DNA from: DAOTXS01 sp034433515
GTDB taxonomy: Bacteria > Chloroflexota > Anaerolineae > UBA4142
Assembly (NCBI GenBank): GCA_034433515.1
Contig: DAOUAL010000020.1
Location: forward strand, 61,901 to 125,900
Length of the DNA stretch: 64,000 nucleotides
Reading direction: 5' to 3'
Shown here: in pieces, positions 15,849 to 24,896 of the stretch
How the letters are laid out: every line of letters begins with the position of its first letter
How positions within the stretch are numbered: position 1 is the first letter of the stretch
Notes under the pieces: generated by a model
The model's database searches: none
What the model saw: the letters and a program-made list of their open reading frames with translations, nothing else
Told to the model about the DNA's origin: nothing
Position numbers and translations under genes: made by a program

Positions 15849-16843
15849 ATTGATGTTCCACCACGTCCAACACTTTTTCCCAGAAATCTTCTTCGCGTTG
15901 TGCAAGGTGCCACATCGCCTGACTGGCATCGGCAAACGCGGTGCGCTCTTGTTCCGTAGCGATGCGTTGCAACAATTGCCCCAACTTCTTCCATTCCTCT
16001 GCCATCTCTTCCATCTTCTCCGCGAGTTGCGCGGCGCGCCATCGTTCATCTATCGTCTCTGCCTCGCGCAAGAATTGCGCGTACATTTGGCGGAAAAATC
16101 CACCGCCCGTTCCTCGCACTTGGATATTCTGATAGCCGACTTGAGCACACCGCCCCCAGTCCGGCGTATCGCCCCAGTTCTTGAAATCCTCTGCCAATGT
16201 TTTCATGCCTCTGATCCCTTGGTATGGCGTAGGCGACCTCATCATCGCCAGTGCGTTCTCGCGCAACGCGATGACCAGTGCATCGGGGAGGGACCGGCTC
16301 GCGCGCGCCGAGATCACGGCAAGCCATTCATTGCGCAATGGGATGGGAGGAATTTGCGCTGTCCGTGCGGCACGCAAAGTGGCGTACGTTACCTCTTGCA
16401 AGCCGGGGAATTGCGTATCAGCGAGAAACGCGATGCCGCGCGCATCGTCGTAGCCGGCAAGCACAACGCGATGACCCGGGAAAGGTGTGCGCGTGTGATA
16501 GTATGGCAACTGGCTGAGTTCCACGTGTAAGAGCAGGGGCACATTGTGGTCAAGCCACGCTTTTGCTGTATGCCATGCTCGCTCCGCATCCGTATCAGTT
16601 CCTTCTTCGAAATCGAGCGCGAGGTGCCTGCCAAGGTCATGTTCTAGTGTGGCGGTGCGTCCAAAGAAGAGATGCGATGGCGACAGTTCGGGGATTCCCT
16701 GAAAATAATAAAATCCCAAACCACTGCCCAGACCAAAACACATGGCTTCACTGAAATCCAAGCCGGCATAGTTGAGCAGATCACGCATTGCGGTAGAGCC
16801 GCAGTGATTGCCAGGAGTGGTGAAATCCGTGGATGAGTTTCAT
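15847..16843 (-). pseudogene. BtrH-type N-terminal domain / DUF4872 protein, frameshifted near its start
   Basis: The open frame from the ATG at 16788 (314 residues) reads like BtrH/DUF4872 proteins: LSEAMCFGLG-like start, GSGLGFYYF, PYYHTRTPFPGHRVVLAGYDD. The family's catalytic HC motif lies upstream, in the same frame as PGNHCGSTAM, but that frame has no start codon before a stop. Shifting by one base at 16816 links it to an ATG at 16843 and gives MKLIHGFHH + PGNHCGSTAM, a normal family N-terminus. The gene is therefore one base away from intact. This is either a real inactivating insertion, a sequencing or assembly error, or programmed shifting. Relatives act in peptide or acyl transfer in natural-product and housekeeping roles; the substrate is unknown. 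Confidence 0.75.
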
Positions 16844-16992
16844 CAAGTAGATTTTACACGGAACATCTGGTAAGAGCAAATGCGCCCCGTCCACGCTAGG
16901 GCGCGTAAGTGATTGATCGCCAGTTCATATAGCGCGGAATCGTGCGACTATAAACCTACGTTCGGATAAAAAATGAAGGTTCGTGGCATTTG

Positions 16993-17001
16993 TGCTATAA
17001 T
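16993..17001 (+). promoter_or_regulatory. Extended -10 promoter before a short hairpin
   Basis: TGCTATAAT is a consensus extended -10. No clear -35 hexamer is visible at 17-18 bases upstream. Initiation near 17008 would give a transcript that meets a terminator-like hairpin almost at once. Confidence 0.6.
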
Positions 17002-17012
17002 CTCTTTTGTCA

Positions 17013-17048
17013 ACGCCGACCCGAACGAGGGGGGACGGCGTCTTTTTT
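17013..17048 (+). terminator. Terminator-like hairpin with T-run
   Basis: ACGCCG-ACCC pairs with GGG-A-CGGCGT around a short loop (one internal A/A mismatch), followed by TCTTTTTTAT. It lies just downstream of the 16993 promoter and over 200 bases before korA, so it may define a very short RNA or an attenuator. Confidence 0.65.
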
Positions 17049-17270
17049 ATGCCATTCTAACGCATGGCATTGAATCCTTATGCCTCGTTAATTCAAAATA
17101 TGTTAGAGTTTTCATTTGAAAAACTAAATTAGCGTAACACTTGACCCATCTCTGGGTTTTGATCATCGGTTCGCACGGTTACGCAAAATTTCACCACGGA
17201 GATCGCGGGAGCGGAGAAACTATTTTTTTATTCTCTGCGTACTCGGTGGTTATTCATGGGGAGCAATCAC

Positions 17271-19163
17271 ATGATCAAAAACAACATGACGATCAAGATC
17301 GGTGGCGAAGCCGGGCAAGGCATGGACACGAGCGGCGCTGGATTTGCGCGCGCGCTCGTCCGTGCGGGCTTGCACGTCTTTGTCAATCAAGATTTTATGA
17401 GCCGCATTCGCGGCGGGTACAACTTTTCACAACTCCGCATCAGCGACAAACCGGTGTACGCGCCGGAGAATTCAGTCGCGCTCGTGTTGGCGTTCAATCA
17501 TCAAGCCGCCGAGCAACATCTGGACGAAATTGCGCCGGGTGGCGCGATCATCCACGATGTTAGCATCAAGATGGATGCCGCGCGCCTCGCCGAAAAACGC
17601 ATTCAATCGTTTGCGTTTCCCTTCGAGGCAAAAGCGTTGGAGATCGGGCGGCCGGCAGGCATGGATCCCAAGAAAGCCAAATTGATGCTCAACACCGCCG
17701 CCCTCGGCGTTACTGCCGCCATCACCGAGTTTCCATTCGAACGCATCGCCGAAATTATTCTGCAAAACTTTGGCAAAAAGAAGGGTTCGGCAATTGCAGA
17801 CGCCAACCTGGCGATTGCGCGTTGGGCGTACGATGAAGCGACCCCGTACGCCGCACAGTACGAATGGAAATTGGTGCCGGCAGAAAACCCGGTCAACCGA
17901 ATGATCCTCAACGGCAATCAAGCGATTGGCTTGGGCGCGATTGCCGCCGGGTGCAAGTTCATCAGTGCGTATCCCATGACGCCAGCCACAACGATCATCG
18001 AATTTATGACCGCGCAATCGAAACGCTTTAACTTGGTCACGAAACAAACCGAAGATGAACTCGCCGCGATTTTGTACGCAATCGGCGCGGCGCAAGCCGG
18101 CGTCCGCGCAATGACCGCCACCTCCGGCGGTGGATTTTCGTTGATGGTGGAAGCACTGGGGATGGCAGGCATGACCGAGACGCCGCTGGTGGTGGTGGAC
18201 TCGCAACGACCGGGTCCTTCGACCGGGATGCCCACGCGCACCGGCCAAGGCGATTTGCTTTTTGTGATGCATGCATCGCAAGATGAATTCCCGCGCATCG
18301 TCATCGCGCCCGGCGGCGTCGAATCATGTTACGCCGATACCGCGCGCGCCTTCAACCTCGCCGAAAAATATCAATGCCCAGTCCTGATCCTCACCGAAGG
18401 TTATCAAGCGTTTGCCTCGCGTTCCGTCGGCATCGAAGAAATGCCGTTCGAAGAATTTGTGATTGATCGCGGTAAGACATTAACCGATGCCGAACTCGAT
18501 CAACTGCAACCGGGTGAATACAAACGTTATGCGCTCACCGAAGATGGCATTTCGCCGCGCGCGATCCCGGGGCATCCCAACGCCGTGTACACTTCGACGA
18601 GCGATGAGCACACCGAGTACGGCCGCATCGAAGATGAAGACCCCGCCAATCGCATCGCACAACACGAAAAGCGGATGCGCAAAATCGAAATGATGAAAAA
18701 AGAGATGCGGATGCCGGAATGGTACGGACCCAAGAATGCGGCGATTACATTGATGGGCTGGGGCGCCACGCGCTACGCGATTCGCGAAGCAGTGGATTTG
18801 TTGAACGCCGCCGGCATCAAAGCGAACGCACTCCATTTCATTGACATTTATCCACTCGACGAAAAACGTTTGGAAAAAGAACTCGCCAAGGCGCACTACT
18901 TGATTGATGTGGAAGGCAACTATACCGCGCAACTCGCCCAAGTCGTGCGAACGTACACCGGGCGCGCGGTGGACAACAAGATTCTAAAGTACGACGGTCG
19001 CCCGTTCACCGGCGCGGAAATTGCAGACACGGTGAAAAGCCGACTCAAGCGTGTCACAGCGCGTCTCGCCAAGCCGCTCGTCAAAGCAAAATTAAACGGA
19101 CGTAATGGTCACGGTGCGCGAAAAGTCGCAAAGAAGATGGCGCGACGCCGGGTGAAAGCATAA
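17271..19163 (+). CDS. korA: 2-oxoglutarate (2-oxoacid):ferredoxin oxidoreductase, fused gamma-alpha subunit
   Basis: About 630 residues from the ATG at 17271 (GGGGAG 8 bases upstream); a start at 17286 (MTIKIGGEAGQGMDTSG) is also plausible. Residues 1-190 are the gamma domain, and the alpha domain follows from GNQAIGLGAIAAGCKFISAY. The VVVDSQRPGPSTGMPTRTGQ segment is diagnostic of KorA-type enzymes. A basic, low-complexity tail ends the protein. With KorB it converts a 2-oxoacid, most likely 2-oxoglutarate, to its acyl-CoA with ferredoxin as acceptor, or runs reductively. It is co-directional with korB. Confidence 0.92.
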   Translation: MIKNNMTIKIGGEAGQGMDTSGAGFARALVRAGLHVFVNQDFMSRIRGGYNFSQLRISDKPVYAPENSVALVLAFNHQAAEQHLDEIAPGGAIIHDVSIKMDAARLAEKRIQSFAFPFEAKALEIGRPAGMDPKKAKLMLNTAALGVTAAITEFPFERIAEIILQNFGKKKGSAIADANLAIARWAYDEATPYAAQYEWKLVPAENPVNRMILNGNQAIGLGAIAAGCKFISAYPMTPATTIIEFMTAQSKRFNLVTKQTEDELAAILYAIGAAQAGVRAMTATSGGGFSLMVEALGMAGMTETPLVVVDSQRPGPSTGMPTRTGQGDLLFVMHASQDEFPRIVIAPGGVESCYADTARAFNLAEKYQCPVLILTEGYQAFASRSVGIEEMPFEEFVIDRGKTLTDAELDQLQPGEYKRYALTEDGISPRAIPGHPNAVYTSTSDEHTEYGRIEDEDPANRIAQHEKRMRKIEMMKKEMRMPEWYGPKNAAITLMGWGATRYAIREAVDLLNAAGIKANALHFIDIYPLDEKRLEKELAKAHYLIDVEGNYTAQLAQVVRTYTGRAVDNKILKYDGRPFTGAEIADTVKSRLKRVTARLAKPLVKAKLNGRNGHGARKVAKKMARRRVKA

Positions 19164-19253
19164 GCGCGACGGACAACGAAAGACGAATGACCGATGACAG
19201 CAAGTTTCTGTCCGCCGTCTTCCGGCGTCGGTCTATCCTAGGAGAATTTCAAG

Positions 19254-20156
19254 ATGATTGATACAACTGTCAAAACCATGCCCGAATTTGTACTCACGCC
19301 CAAAACCTATGAAGGCGAACGCGAGATTACGTGGTGTCCCGGTTGCGGCGATTTTGGCATCATCAATGCGGTCAAGGTCGCGTTAGCGCAACTCAAAATT
19401 CCGCCGCATCAAGCCTTCTTGGTCAGCGGCATCGGTTGTGGTTCCAAATTGCCGGATTATCTCAAGGCAAATGGCTATCTCGGTTTGCACGGGCGCTCGT
19501 TGCCGATTGCGCAAGGCGTCAAACTGGCAAATCATAACCTCACAGTAATCGCGACGATTGGCGATGGCGATGGGTACGGCATCGGCGCGGGACATTTTGT
19601 CCACGCGATGCGCCGCAATTCCGACATCACCATGATCGTCGAAGATAACAAGGTGTATGCACTGACCAAGGGGCAGTACTCGCCCACCAGCACCAAGGGT
19701 TGGATTTCGTCCACCACGCCGGACGGCGCCATCGAAATCGAATTCAACCCGGTCGTGATGGCGATTGCCGGCGGCGCAACGTTTGTGGCACGCACGTTTT
19801 CTGGCGATCCCAAACATATGGCGCAAGTCTTTGCCAAGGCGATTGAACACAAGGGATTTGCGTTGGTGGATGTGTTGCAAGTGTGCGTGATCTATAATCA
19901 TGTCAACACCACCGACTGGTATCGCCCGCGCGTGTACAAACTCGATGATGATCCCACCTACAATCCGCGCGATTACAACGCGGCGATGCAAAAAGCCCAC
20001 GAATGGGGCGACCGCATTCCGCTTGGTGTGTTGTACGTGGACGAACGTCCAACGTACGAAGAGCAAGTCAAAGCAATTGCCGAAATGCCCTTGGTCAAAC
20101 AACCTATGAGTTATCCCAAGGCAACGTGGGATGAATTTCGCGCGGCGTTTATGTAA
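19254..20156 (+). CDS. korB: 2-oxoglutarate (2-oxoacid):ferredoxin oxidoreductase, beta subunit
   Basis: 300 residues, the TPP-binding partner of the preceding gene. Visible are TWCPGCGDFGIINAV near residue 28, the cluster/TPP cysteine in SGIGCGSKLPDY, GDGDGYGIGAGHFVHAMRR and the NKVYALTKGQYSPTS motif. No separate ferredoxin domain is encoded here, as is usual for two-subunit KorAB enzymes. An AGGAGAATTTC ribosome-binding site precedes the ATG. Together with the fumarase-like gene downstream it fits a ferredoxin-linked TCA-type pathway. Confidence 0.93.
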   Translation: MIDTTVKTMPEFVLTPKTYEGEREITWCPGCGDFGIINAVKVALAQLKIPPHQAFLVSGIGCGSKLPDYLKANGYLGLHGRSLPIAQGVKLANHNLTVIATIGDGDGYGIGAGHFVHAMRRNSDITMIVEDNKVYALTKGQYSPTSTKGWISSTTPDGAIEIEFNPVVMAIAGGATFVARTFSGDPKHMAQVFAKAIEHKGFALVDVLQVCVIYNHVNTTDWYRPRVYKLDDDPTYNPRDYNAAMQKAHEWGDRIPLGVLYVDERPTYEEQVKAIAEMPLVKQPMSYPKATWDEFRAAFM

Positions 20157-20224
20157 GCCCGGGTTGCGTATTCGGTGAACTCGCATACAATACGCATCAC
20201 GAAACACGTAACACGGAGCAATCC

Positions 20225-21316
20225 ATGATTACCGAACAACAAGTACTCAATGCGCTCAGCCAGGTGCAAGAACCGGAACTGCACCGCGATCTCGTGTCGC
20301 TCAAGATGGTGCGCGACATCCACATCGAAAACGATGCGGTGAATTTTACGATTGTCTTGACGACTCCGGCGTGTCCCTTGCGCAACCAAATCGAAAGTGA
20401 AGCCAAAGCGGCGGTGCTCAAAGCGGGCGCCAAACACGTTTCGATCAAGTGGGATGCTAGCGTGCCGAGTGATGCGCGTATCACCGGGCGTTTGAACATT
20501 CCTGTCAAATCAACGATAGCAGTCGCTTCTGGTAAAGGCGGCGTGGGCAAAACTACCGTCTCGGTCAACCTCGCGGTCGCGCTCGCACAGATGGGCGCCA
20601 AGGTTGGCTTGATGGATGCCGATATTTATGGACCCAACATTCCGATTATGATGGGCATCAATGAACAGCCCCGCGTCACCCCAGATCAACGCATCCTCCC
20701 GCTCGAGGCGTACGGCGTCAAACTAATGTCTATGGGTTTTCTCGTTCCGCCAGAGCAAGCGGTGATTTGGCGCGGACCGATGTTGCACAGCGCGGTGCGT
20801 CAATTCCTCACCGATGTGGAATGGGGCAATCTCGATTATCTCGTGATTGACTTGCCGCCCGGCACCGGCGATGTCCAACTCTCACTTTCGCAATCGGTGC
20901 CGTTGACCGGCGGCGTGGTGGTTGCTACCCCCCAAGACGTCGCGCTCGCCGATGTGGTCAAGGGCATCACGATGTTTCAAAAGTTAGAGGTGCCGGTGCT
21001 GGGCATCGTTGAAAATATGTCATACTTTCTCTGCCCGCATTGCGGCGAACGCACCGATATTTTTGCGCACGGCGGCGCCAAGAAAATGGCAGAGCAATTT
21101 GGCGTGCCGTTCCTCGGTGAGATTCCGCTCGATGTGGCGATTCGCGTGGGCGGCGACAACGGCAAGCCGGTAACCGCCGTTCAACCCGATTCGCCGTACG
21201 CGCAAGCGTTCCACCAGATCGCGCAACAGATTGCGGCGCGGGTGAGCGTGCTGAATGCCAACGCCGCGCAAGGGGATTTGATTGCTGGCGCGAACATTCC
21301 TATGCTGCGACGCTAA
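20225..21316 (+). CDS. mrp: Mrp/ApbC family Fe-S cluster carrier ATPase
   Basis: 363 residues. Residues 1-90 form a MIP18/DUF59 domain. The deviant P-loop ASGKGGVGKTTVSVNLAVAL lies near residue 102, and DMDADIYGPNIP-like and LPPGTGDVQLSL motifs follow. The CPHC pair near residue 276 is the Fe-S binding site of this family. It loads or transfers Fe-S clusters in the cytoplasm. Its place after korAB, whose partner ferredoxin needs clusters, is sensible, although mrp is a general factor. Confidence 0.93.
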   Translation: MITEQQVLNALSQVQEPELHRDLVSLKMVRDIHIENDAVNFTIVLTTPACPLRNQIESEAKAAVLKAGAKHVSIKWDASVPSDARITGRLNIPVKSTIAVASGKGGVGKTTVSVNLAVALAQMGAKVGLMDADIYGPNIPIMMGINEQPRVTPDQRILPLEAYGVKLMSMGFLVPPEQAVIWRGPMLHSAVRQFLTDVEWGNLDYLVIDLPPGTGDVQLSLSQSVPLTGGVVVATPQDVALADVVKGITMFQKLEVPVLGIVENMSYFLCPHCGERTDIFAHGGAKKMAEQFGVPFLGEIPLDVAIRVGGDNGKPVTAVQPDSPYAQAFHQIAQQIAARVSVLNANAAQGDLIAGANIPMLRR

Positions 21317-21376
21317 CGCGCTTTGGGCGGGATGAACATCCCGCCTGATTTTTTAGCCGGGAAAAGGGAGGCGGCA

Positions 21377-22789
21377 ATGAAGTATCGTACCGAAAAAGAT
21401 GCGCTCGGCACGGTCAACGTACCTTCCGAGGCACTGTGGGGTGCGCAAACGCAACGCGCCATCGAAAATTTTCCGATCAGCGGGTTGAAACAATATCGCG
21501 CGTTTGTGTGGTCAATGGCGATCATCAAACGCGCCGCTGCAGAGGTCAATCGCGATTTAGGATTACTCGATCCGAAACTTGCAGACGCCATCATCGCCGC
21601 GGCGCAAGAAATCATTGAAGACAAATGGGCATCGCAATTCGTTGTGGATCCCATTCAAGCCGGCGCGGGCACCTCGCACAATATGAACGTCAACGAAGTG
21701 ATTGCCAATCGCGCGAATCAATTGCTCGGTTTCGCACTCGATGATCCTAAAAAGCCGGTGCATCCCAACGATCACGTGAATATGGCACAGTCCACGAACG
21801 ATACGATTCCAACTGCGATTCGCTTGGGTTGCCTCTGGCGATTGGATGAACTGTTGCGCGCGATTGACGCGCTTGCCGATGCGTTGGATCACAAAGCGCG
21901 CGAATTCGACGACATTGTAAAATCCGGGCGCACGCATTTGCAGGATGCCGTGCCGGTGCGCTTGGGACAAGAGTTTGGCGCGTACGCGCAAGCCGTGCGC
22001 CATGATCGCGAGCGCATCGCTACCGCCGGGGATCGTTTGCGCCGGCTGGGCATTGGTGGCACCGCCACCGGCACCGGCTTGAACGCCCACCCAGTCTATC
22101 TCGCGCGAATGATCGAACGGATTAACGCGTTGACCGGTTTGAATGTGCGCAGTTCGGGAAATTTGTTCGAGTCAATGCAATCGTTGGCAGACCCAGCCGA
22201 TTTTTCAGCGGCGCTGAATACGTTGGCAATCACCCTGACACGCATCGCCAATGATTTCCGCTTGCTGGCTTCGGGTCCCACCACCGGGCTAGACGAGATT
22301 CGTTTACCTGCCGTGCAACCCGGGTCGTCCATTATGCCGGGCAAGGTGAACCCGGTGCTCGCCGAGATGCTGAATATGGCGTGTTATCAAGTGATGGGGA
22401 ATCATCAAACGGTGATGCTCGCCGCGGCAGCGGGACAGCTCGAACTCAATGTGATGATGCCGATTATCGCGTACAATCTGTTTCAAACAATGGACATTCT
22501 CATCAATGCGATCCAGGCGTTTACGGAAAAATGTGTGATCGGAATCATTGCCAATCGTGAAAAAGCGGAGGGTTGGCTGGCGAAATCCACGGTGCTAGTT
22601 ACCTCACTGAATCCAGTCATTGGTTATCTCAAAGCGGCGGAGGTTGCCAAAGAAGCGATGGCACGCAATGTGCCGATTCGCCAAGTGGTGTTGGAAAAAG
22701 GGTATCTCACCGCGGAACAACTGGATCAAATCCTCAATGTGCGCGCCATGACCGAAGGGGGAATTTTAGGGATGGGAAGCGGGGGATAA
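21377..22789 (+). CDS. Class II fumarate hydratase / aspartate ammonia-lyase family protein
   Basis: 470 residues from the ATG at 21377, which has an AGGGAGG site; an earlier start in the same frame lacks one. The superfamily signature GSSIMPGKVNPV lies near residue 318, and AGAGTSHNMNVNEVIANRANQLLG and HPNDHVNMAQSTND are in place. PGK rather than PAK in the signature favours fumarase, while the GAGTSHNMN region is shared with aspartases. Either would handle fumarate, by hydration or amination. Linked to korAB it most simply serves a TCA-type route, but an aspartase role cannot be excluded. Confidence 0.88.
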   Translation: MKYRTEKDALGTVNVPSEALWGAQTQRAIENFPISGLKQYRAFVWSMAIIKRAAAEVNRDLGLLDPKLADAIIAAAQEIIEDKWASQFVVDPIQAGAGTSHNMNVNEVIANRANQLLGFALDDPKKPVHPNDHVNMAQSTNDTIPTAIRLGCLWRLDELLRAIDALADALDHKAREFDDIVKSGRTHLQDAVPVRLGQEFGAYAQAVRHDRERIATAGDRLRRLGIGGTATGTGLNAHPVYLARMIERINALTGLNVRSSGNLFESMQSLADPADFSAALNTLAITLTRIANDFRLLASGPTTGLDEIRLPAVQPGSSIMPGKVNPVLAEMLNMACYQVMGNHQTVMLAAAAGQLELNVMMPIIAYNLFQTMDILINAIQAFTEKCVIGIIANREKAEGWLAKSTVLVTSLNPVIGYLKAAEVAKEAMARNVPIRQVVLEKGYLTAEQLDQILNVRAMTEGGILGMGSGG

Positions 22790-22795
22790 CGCACT

Positions 22796-22823
22796 TTGAC
22801 GCCTTGGCAATTTGCGCTATAAT
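22796..22823 (+). promoter_or_regulatory. Sigma-70 promoter in front of the lipoprotein gene
   Basis: TTGACG (22796-22801), a 16-base spacer and TATAAT (22818-22823). The expected start is near 22830. A terminator-like hairpin follows within about 12 bases. Confidence 0.75.
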
Positions 22824-22841
22824 CTACCTAGGTACAGATGA

Positions 22842-22873
22842 CGTGCCGGTATGCGAGGCACGCATTTTATTTT
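22842..22873 (+). terminator. Short hairpin plus T-rich tail between promoter and lipoprotein start
   Basis: CGTGCC (22842-22847) pairs with GGCACG (22857-22862) and is followed by CATTTTATTTT. It sits between the promoter and the ATG at 22882, so it would abort most transcripts unless relieved. Confidence 0.6.
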
Positions 22874-22881
22874 AATCGTCT

Positions 22882-24738
22882 ATGCGTTCGATTCTCTTAC
22901 CCACAATCACATTCATTTTCTTGTTTGGCGTTGTCGCGTGCGAACCTATCACACCTACGTTACCGCCACCCACCCACACACCCATCACCCCTACCGTTGT
23001 GATCGCCACCGACACGCCGACCAGCACACCGTTACCGGTTGCCTTTCCCACGGCGATGGCTAGCCCTTCCGCCACGCCCACGCCCAGCATCGCCACCGCC
23101 ATACAACGCGCGGTCCCGATTGCGCCGGTGGTGCAACTGGTTGCGCCATCGCAAAACGCGCAAATCAGCATTCATCAACCGGTCAACATCGTGGTCTTGG
23201 CGGCGGCGGAAAATCACATCGCGCGCATTCAAGTAACCGATGATGGCATTCCGTTGCCCGTCGAAAACCCGGCATCGCCGGTGCCGATATATTCAGCCAT
23301 CGTAACGTGGACCCCTACCCAGATTGGCACGCACGTCATTCGCGCGATCGCGTACGATACCCAGAATCGTCCCAGCCCGCCAGACGAAGTAACCGTCACT
23401 GTGCTACAAGATGCACGCAAGCCCACCGCCATCATCGTCTATCCGATTGGCATTCCACAAATTGATTTAGGCAGTGTCTTGACGATTTACGGCGTGGCGA
23501 CTGACGAAGTAGGCGTAACCCAAGTTGAACTTTGGGCAGACAATCAACTCTACACCGCGTTCACCTCGACGAATATAAATGGTCAGCCCACTTTTCCCTT
23601 TGCGTTCAATTGGCAAGCCATGACGCCCGGCAATCACACCTTCTTTGTGCGCGCGTATGATAATCAAGCCCAGACCACCGATTCGGCGCAACTCAAGATT
23701 CTCGTCGTGGGCAATCAAATTCCTTCGCTCGCCGTAACCTTCGATCGCACCAGCGCGCCGATCAACGAACCGCTCACGATCACAGTGAGCGCGCTGGATA
23801 TGACCGGCATTCAAAAAATCGAATTTTTGAGTGGCAAGGAAATTTTCAGCACCTTGAATGCCGCACGCCAGACTTTTGTTACAACTCAGGTGGTTTTGCA
23901 AAATCCCAATCCGGGCGATTACTCGATTCTCGTTCGGGTGTATAACTCAAATGGCACCGTCAAAGAATCCGCGCCGCAAATCGTAACGATTTTACGCTCC
24001 GGGCAATCCACGCCAACGCCGGCGCCAACGCAAACACCTACGCGCACGCGCACGCCACGTGCGACGACGACACCACGCGTGCAACCACCGCCAGCCCCCA
24101 AAGCCGAAATCGTTTCGCCGACCGATCGTTTTAACCTTGCCGCGCCGCTCCGCGTTACCTTCAACGGTCAAGCCAGTTCTGAACTAGATCGCATTGAATT
24201 GTGGGCGGCGTACCCGGGGCAAGCGAACCCGCAAATCATTTGCACCGTGGACGCCCGCGCCAGTACGCAAAAAACCGGGCAATGCGATTGGACACCGCCG
24301 ATGCTGGGTATCGTAACGCTGTACGCCCAAGCGATTGATATTTATCGGCAGGCAGGGCGTTCCACGCCGATCACCGGTTTCATCGGCGCACCGATGCTAC
24401 CCACGGCAACCCCTACGCCACTCACCGCCACGGCGCGTTGGAATGCCGCCACCGCCTCGGGACCGATGACCGCCATTCTGCGTCAAACCGGCAACACCGT
24501 GCGCGGCGAATTCAAAATGACCGATGCGACCGGGCGGATCACCAGCGGGACGATTCGCGCGGATCGGCTGACCTTCAGTGTGGATTTTTCACCGGAAGGC
24601 GCCACACCCACGCCGAACACTTTGACGATGGATTTCGATTGCATCGCCGACTTGAATGCGGGGACACTCAGTTGCACCTACCGCGATTCGCGCGGGCGGA
24701 TTGGCGCGGCATTCTTCCGCCGCGAAGCCACTCCTTAG
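22882..24738 (+). CDS. Secreted lipoprotein with Thr/Pro linkers and Ig-like repeats, function unknown
   Basis: 618 residues. A lipoprotein signal (IFLFGVVAC lipobox, Cys at about residue 20) is followed by a Thr/Pro-rich linker, then several beta-rich Ig/cadherin-like modules of about 90 residues (for example IVVLAAAENHIARIQVTDDG and LTIYGVATDEVGVTQVELWA). A second TPTPAPTQTPTRTRTP linker near residue 375 leads to another such domain and a C-terminal beta domain. It is probably anchored outside the membrane and extends from the cell surface. No catalytic motif is visible. Thr/Pro linkers of this type are frequent in Chloroflexota. Confidence 0.8.
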   Translation: MRSILLPTITFIFLFGVVACEPITPTLPPPTHTPITPTVVIATDTPTSTPLPVAFPTAMASPSATPTPSIATAIQRAVPIAPVVQLVAPSQNAQISIHQPVNIVVLAAAENHIARIQVTDDGIPLPVENPASPVPIYSAIVTWTPTQIGTHVIRAIAYDTQNRPSPPDEVTVTVLQDARKPTAIIVYPIGIPQIDLGSVLTIYGVATDEVGVTQVELWADNQLYTAFTSTNINGQPTFPFAFNWQAMTPGNHTFFVRAYDNQAQTTDSAQLKILVVGNQIPSLAVTFDRTSAPINEPLTITVSALDMTGIQKIEFLSGKEIFSTLNAARQTFVTTQVVLQNPNPGDYSILVRVYNSNGTVKESAPQIVTILRSGQSTPTPAPTQTPTRTRTPRATTTPRVQPPPAPKAEIVSPTDRFNLAAPLRVTFNGQASSELDRIELWAAYPGQANPQIICTVDARASTQKTGQCDWTPPMLGIVTLYAQAIDIYRQAGRSTPITGFIGAPMLPTATPTPLTATARWNAATASGPMTAILRQTGNTVRGEFKMTDATGRITSGTIRADRLTFSVDFSPEGATPTPNTLTMDFDCIADLNAGTLSCTYRDSRGRIGAAFFRREATP

Positions 24739-24890
24739 TACCGATCCAATGAAATCGTTGCACAAACAGCCAAGATTTTTTCATCCACGAAGGACACCAA
24801 GGTCACGAAGGAAGAACAGAGCAATCTTCGTGTCCCTTCGTGTCTTTCGTGGATCAATTCTGGTGTTGTTTCGGCGCGTCCGAGTTAGGA
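24737..24890 (+). repeat. 154-bp palindrome-rich repeat, copy A
   Basis: A 154-base unit from AGTACC to GAGTTAGGA, matched by copy B at 27601-27754 in the same orientation at roughly 85 percent identity by eye. The centre has inverted arms (CCACGAAG... and ...CTTTCGTGG). Its last bases supply the AGGA ribosome-binding site of the rsbW-like gene at 24897, and its first bases overlap the lipoprotein stop. Confidence 0.8.
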
Positions 24891-24896
24891 TGATTG

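Larger units (their letters stand above)
16844..17270 (+). other. Intergenic region upstream of korA
   Basis: 427 bases without a gene. It holds an extended -10 promoter (TGCTATAAT, 16993-17001), a GC hairpin with a T-run only about 12 bases later, and an imperfect palindrome (17193-17252) whose outer arms are ACCAC/GTGGT. The korA ribosome-binding site GGGGAG lies at its end. Confidence 0.6.
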
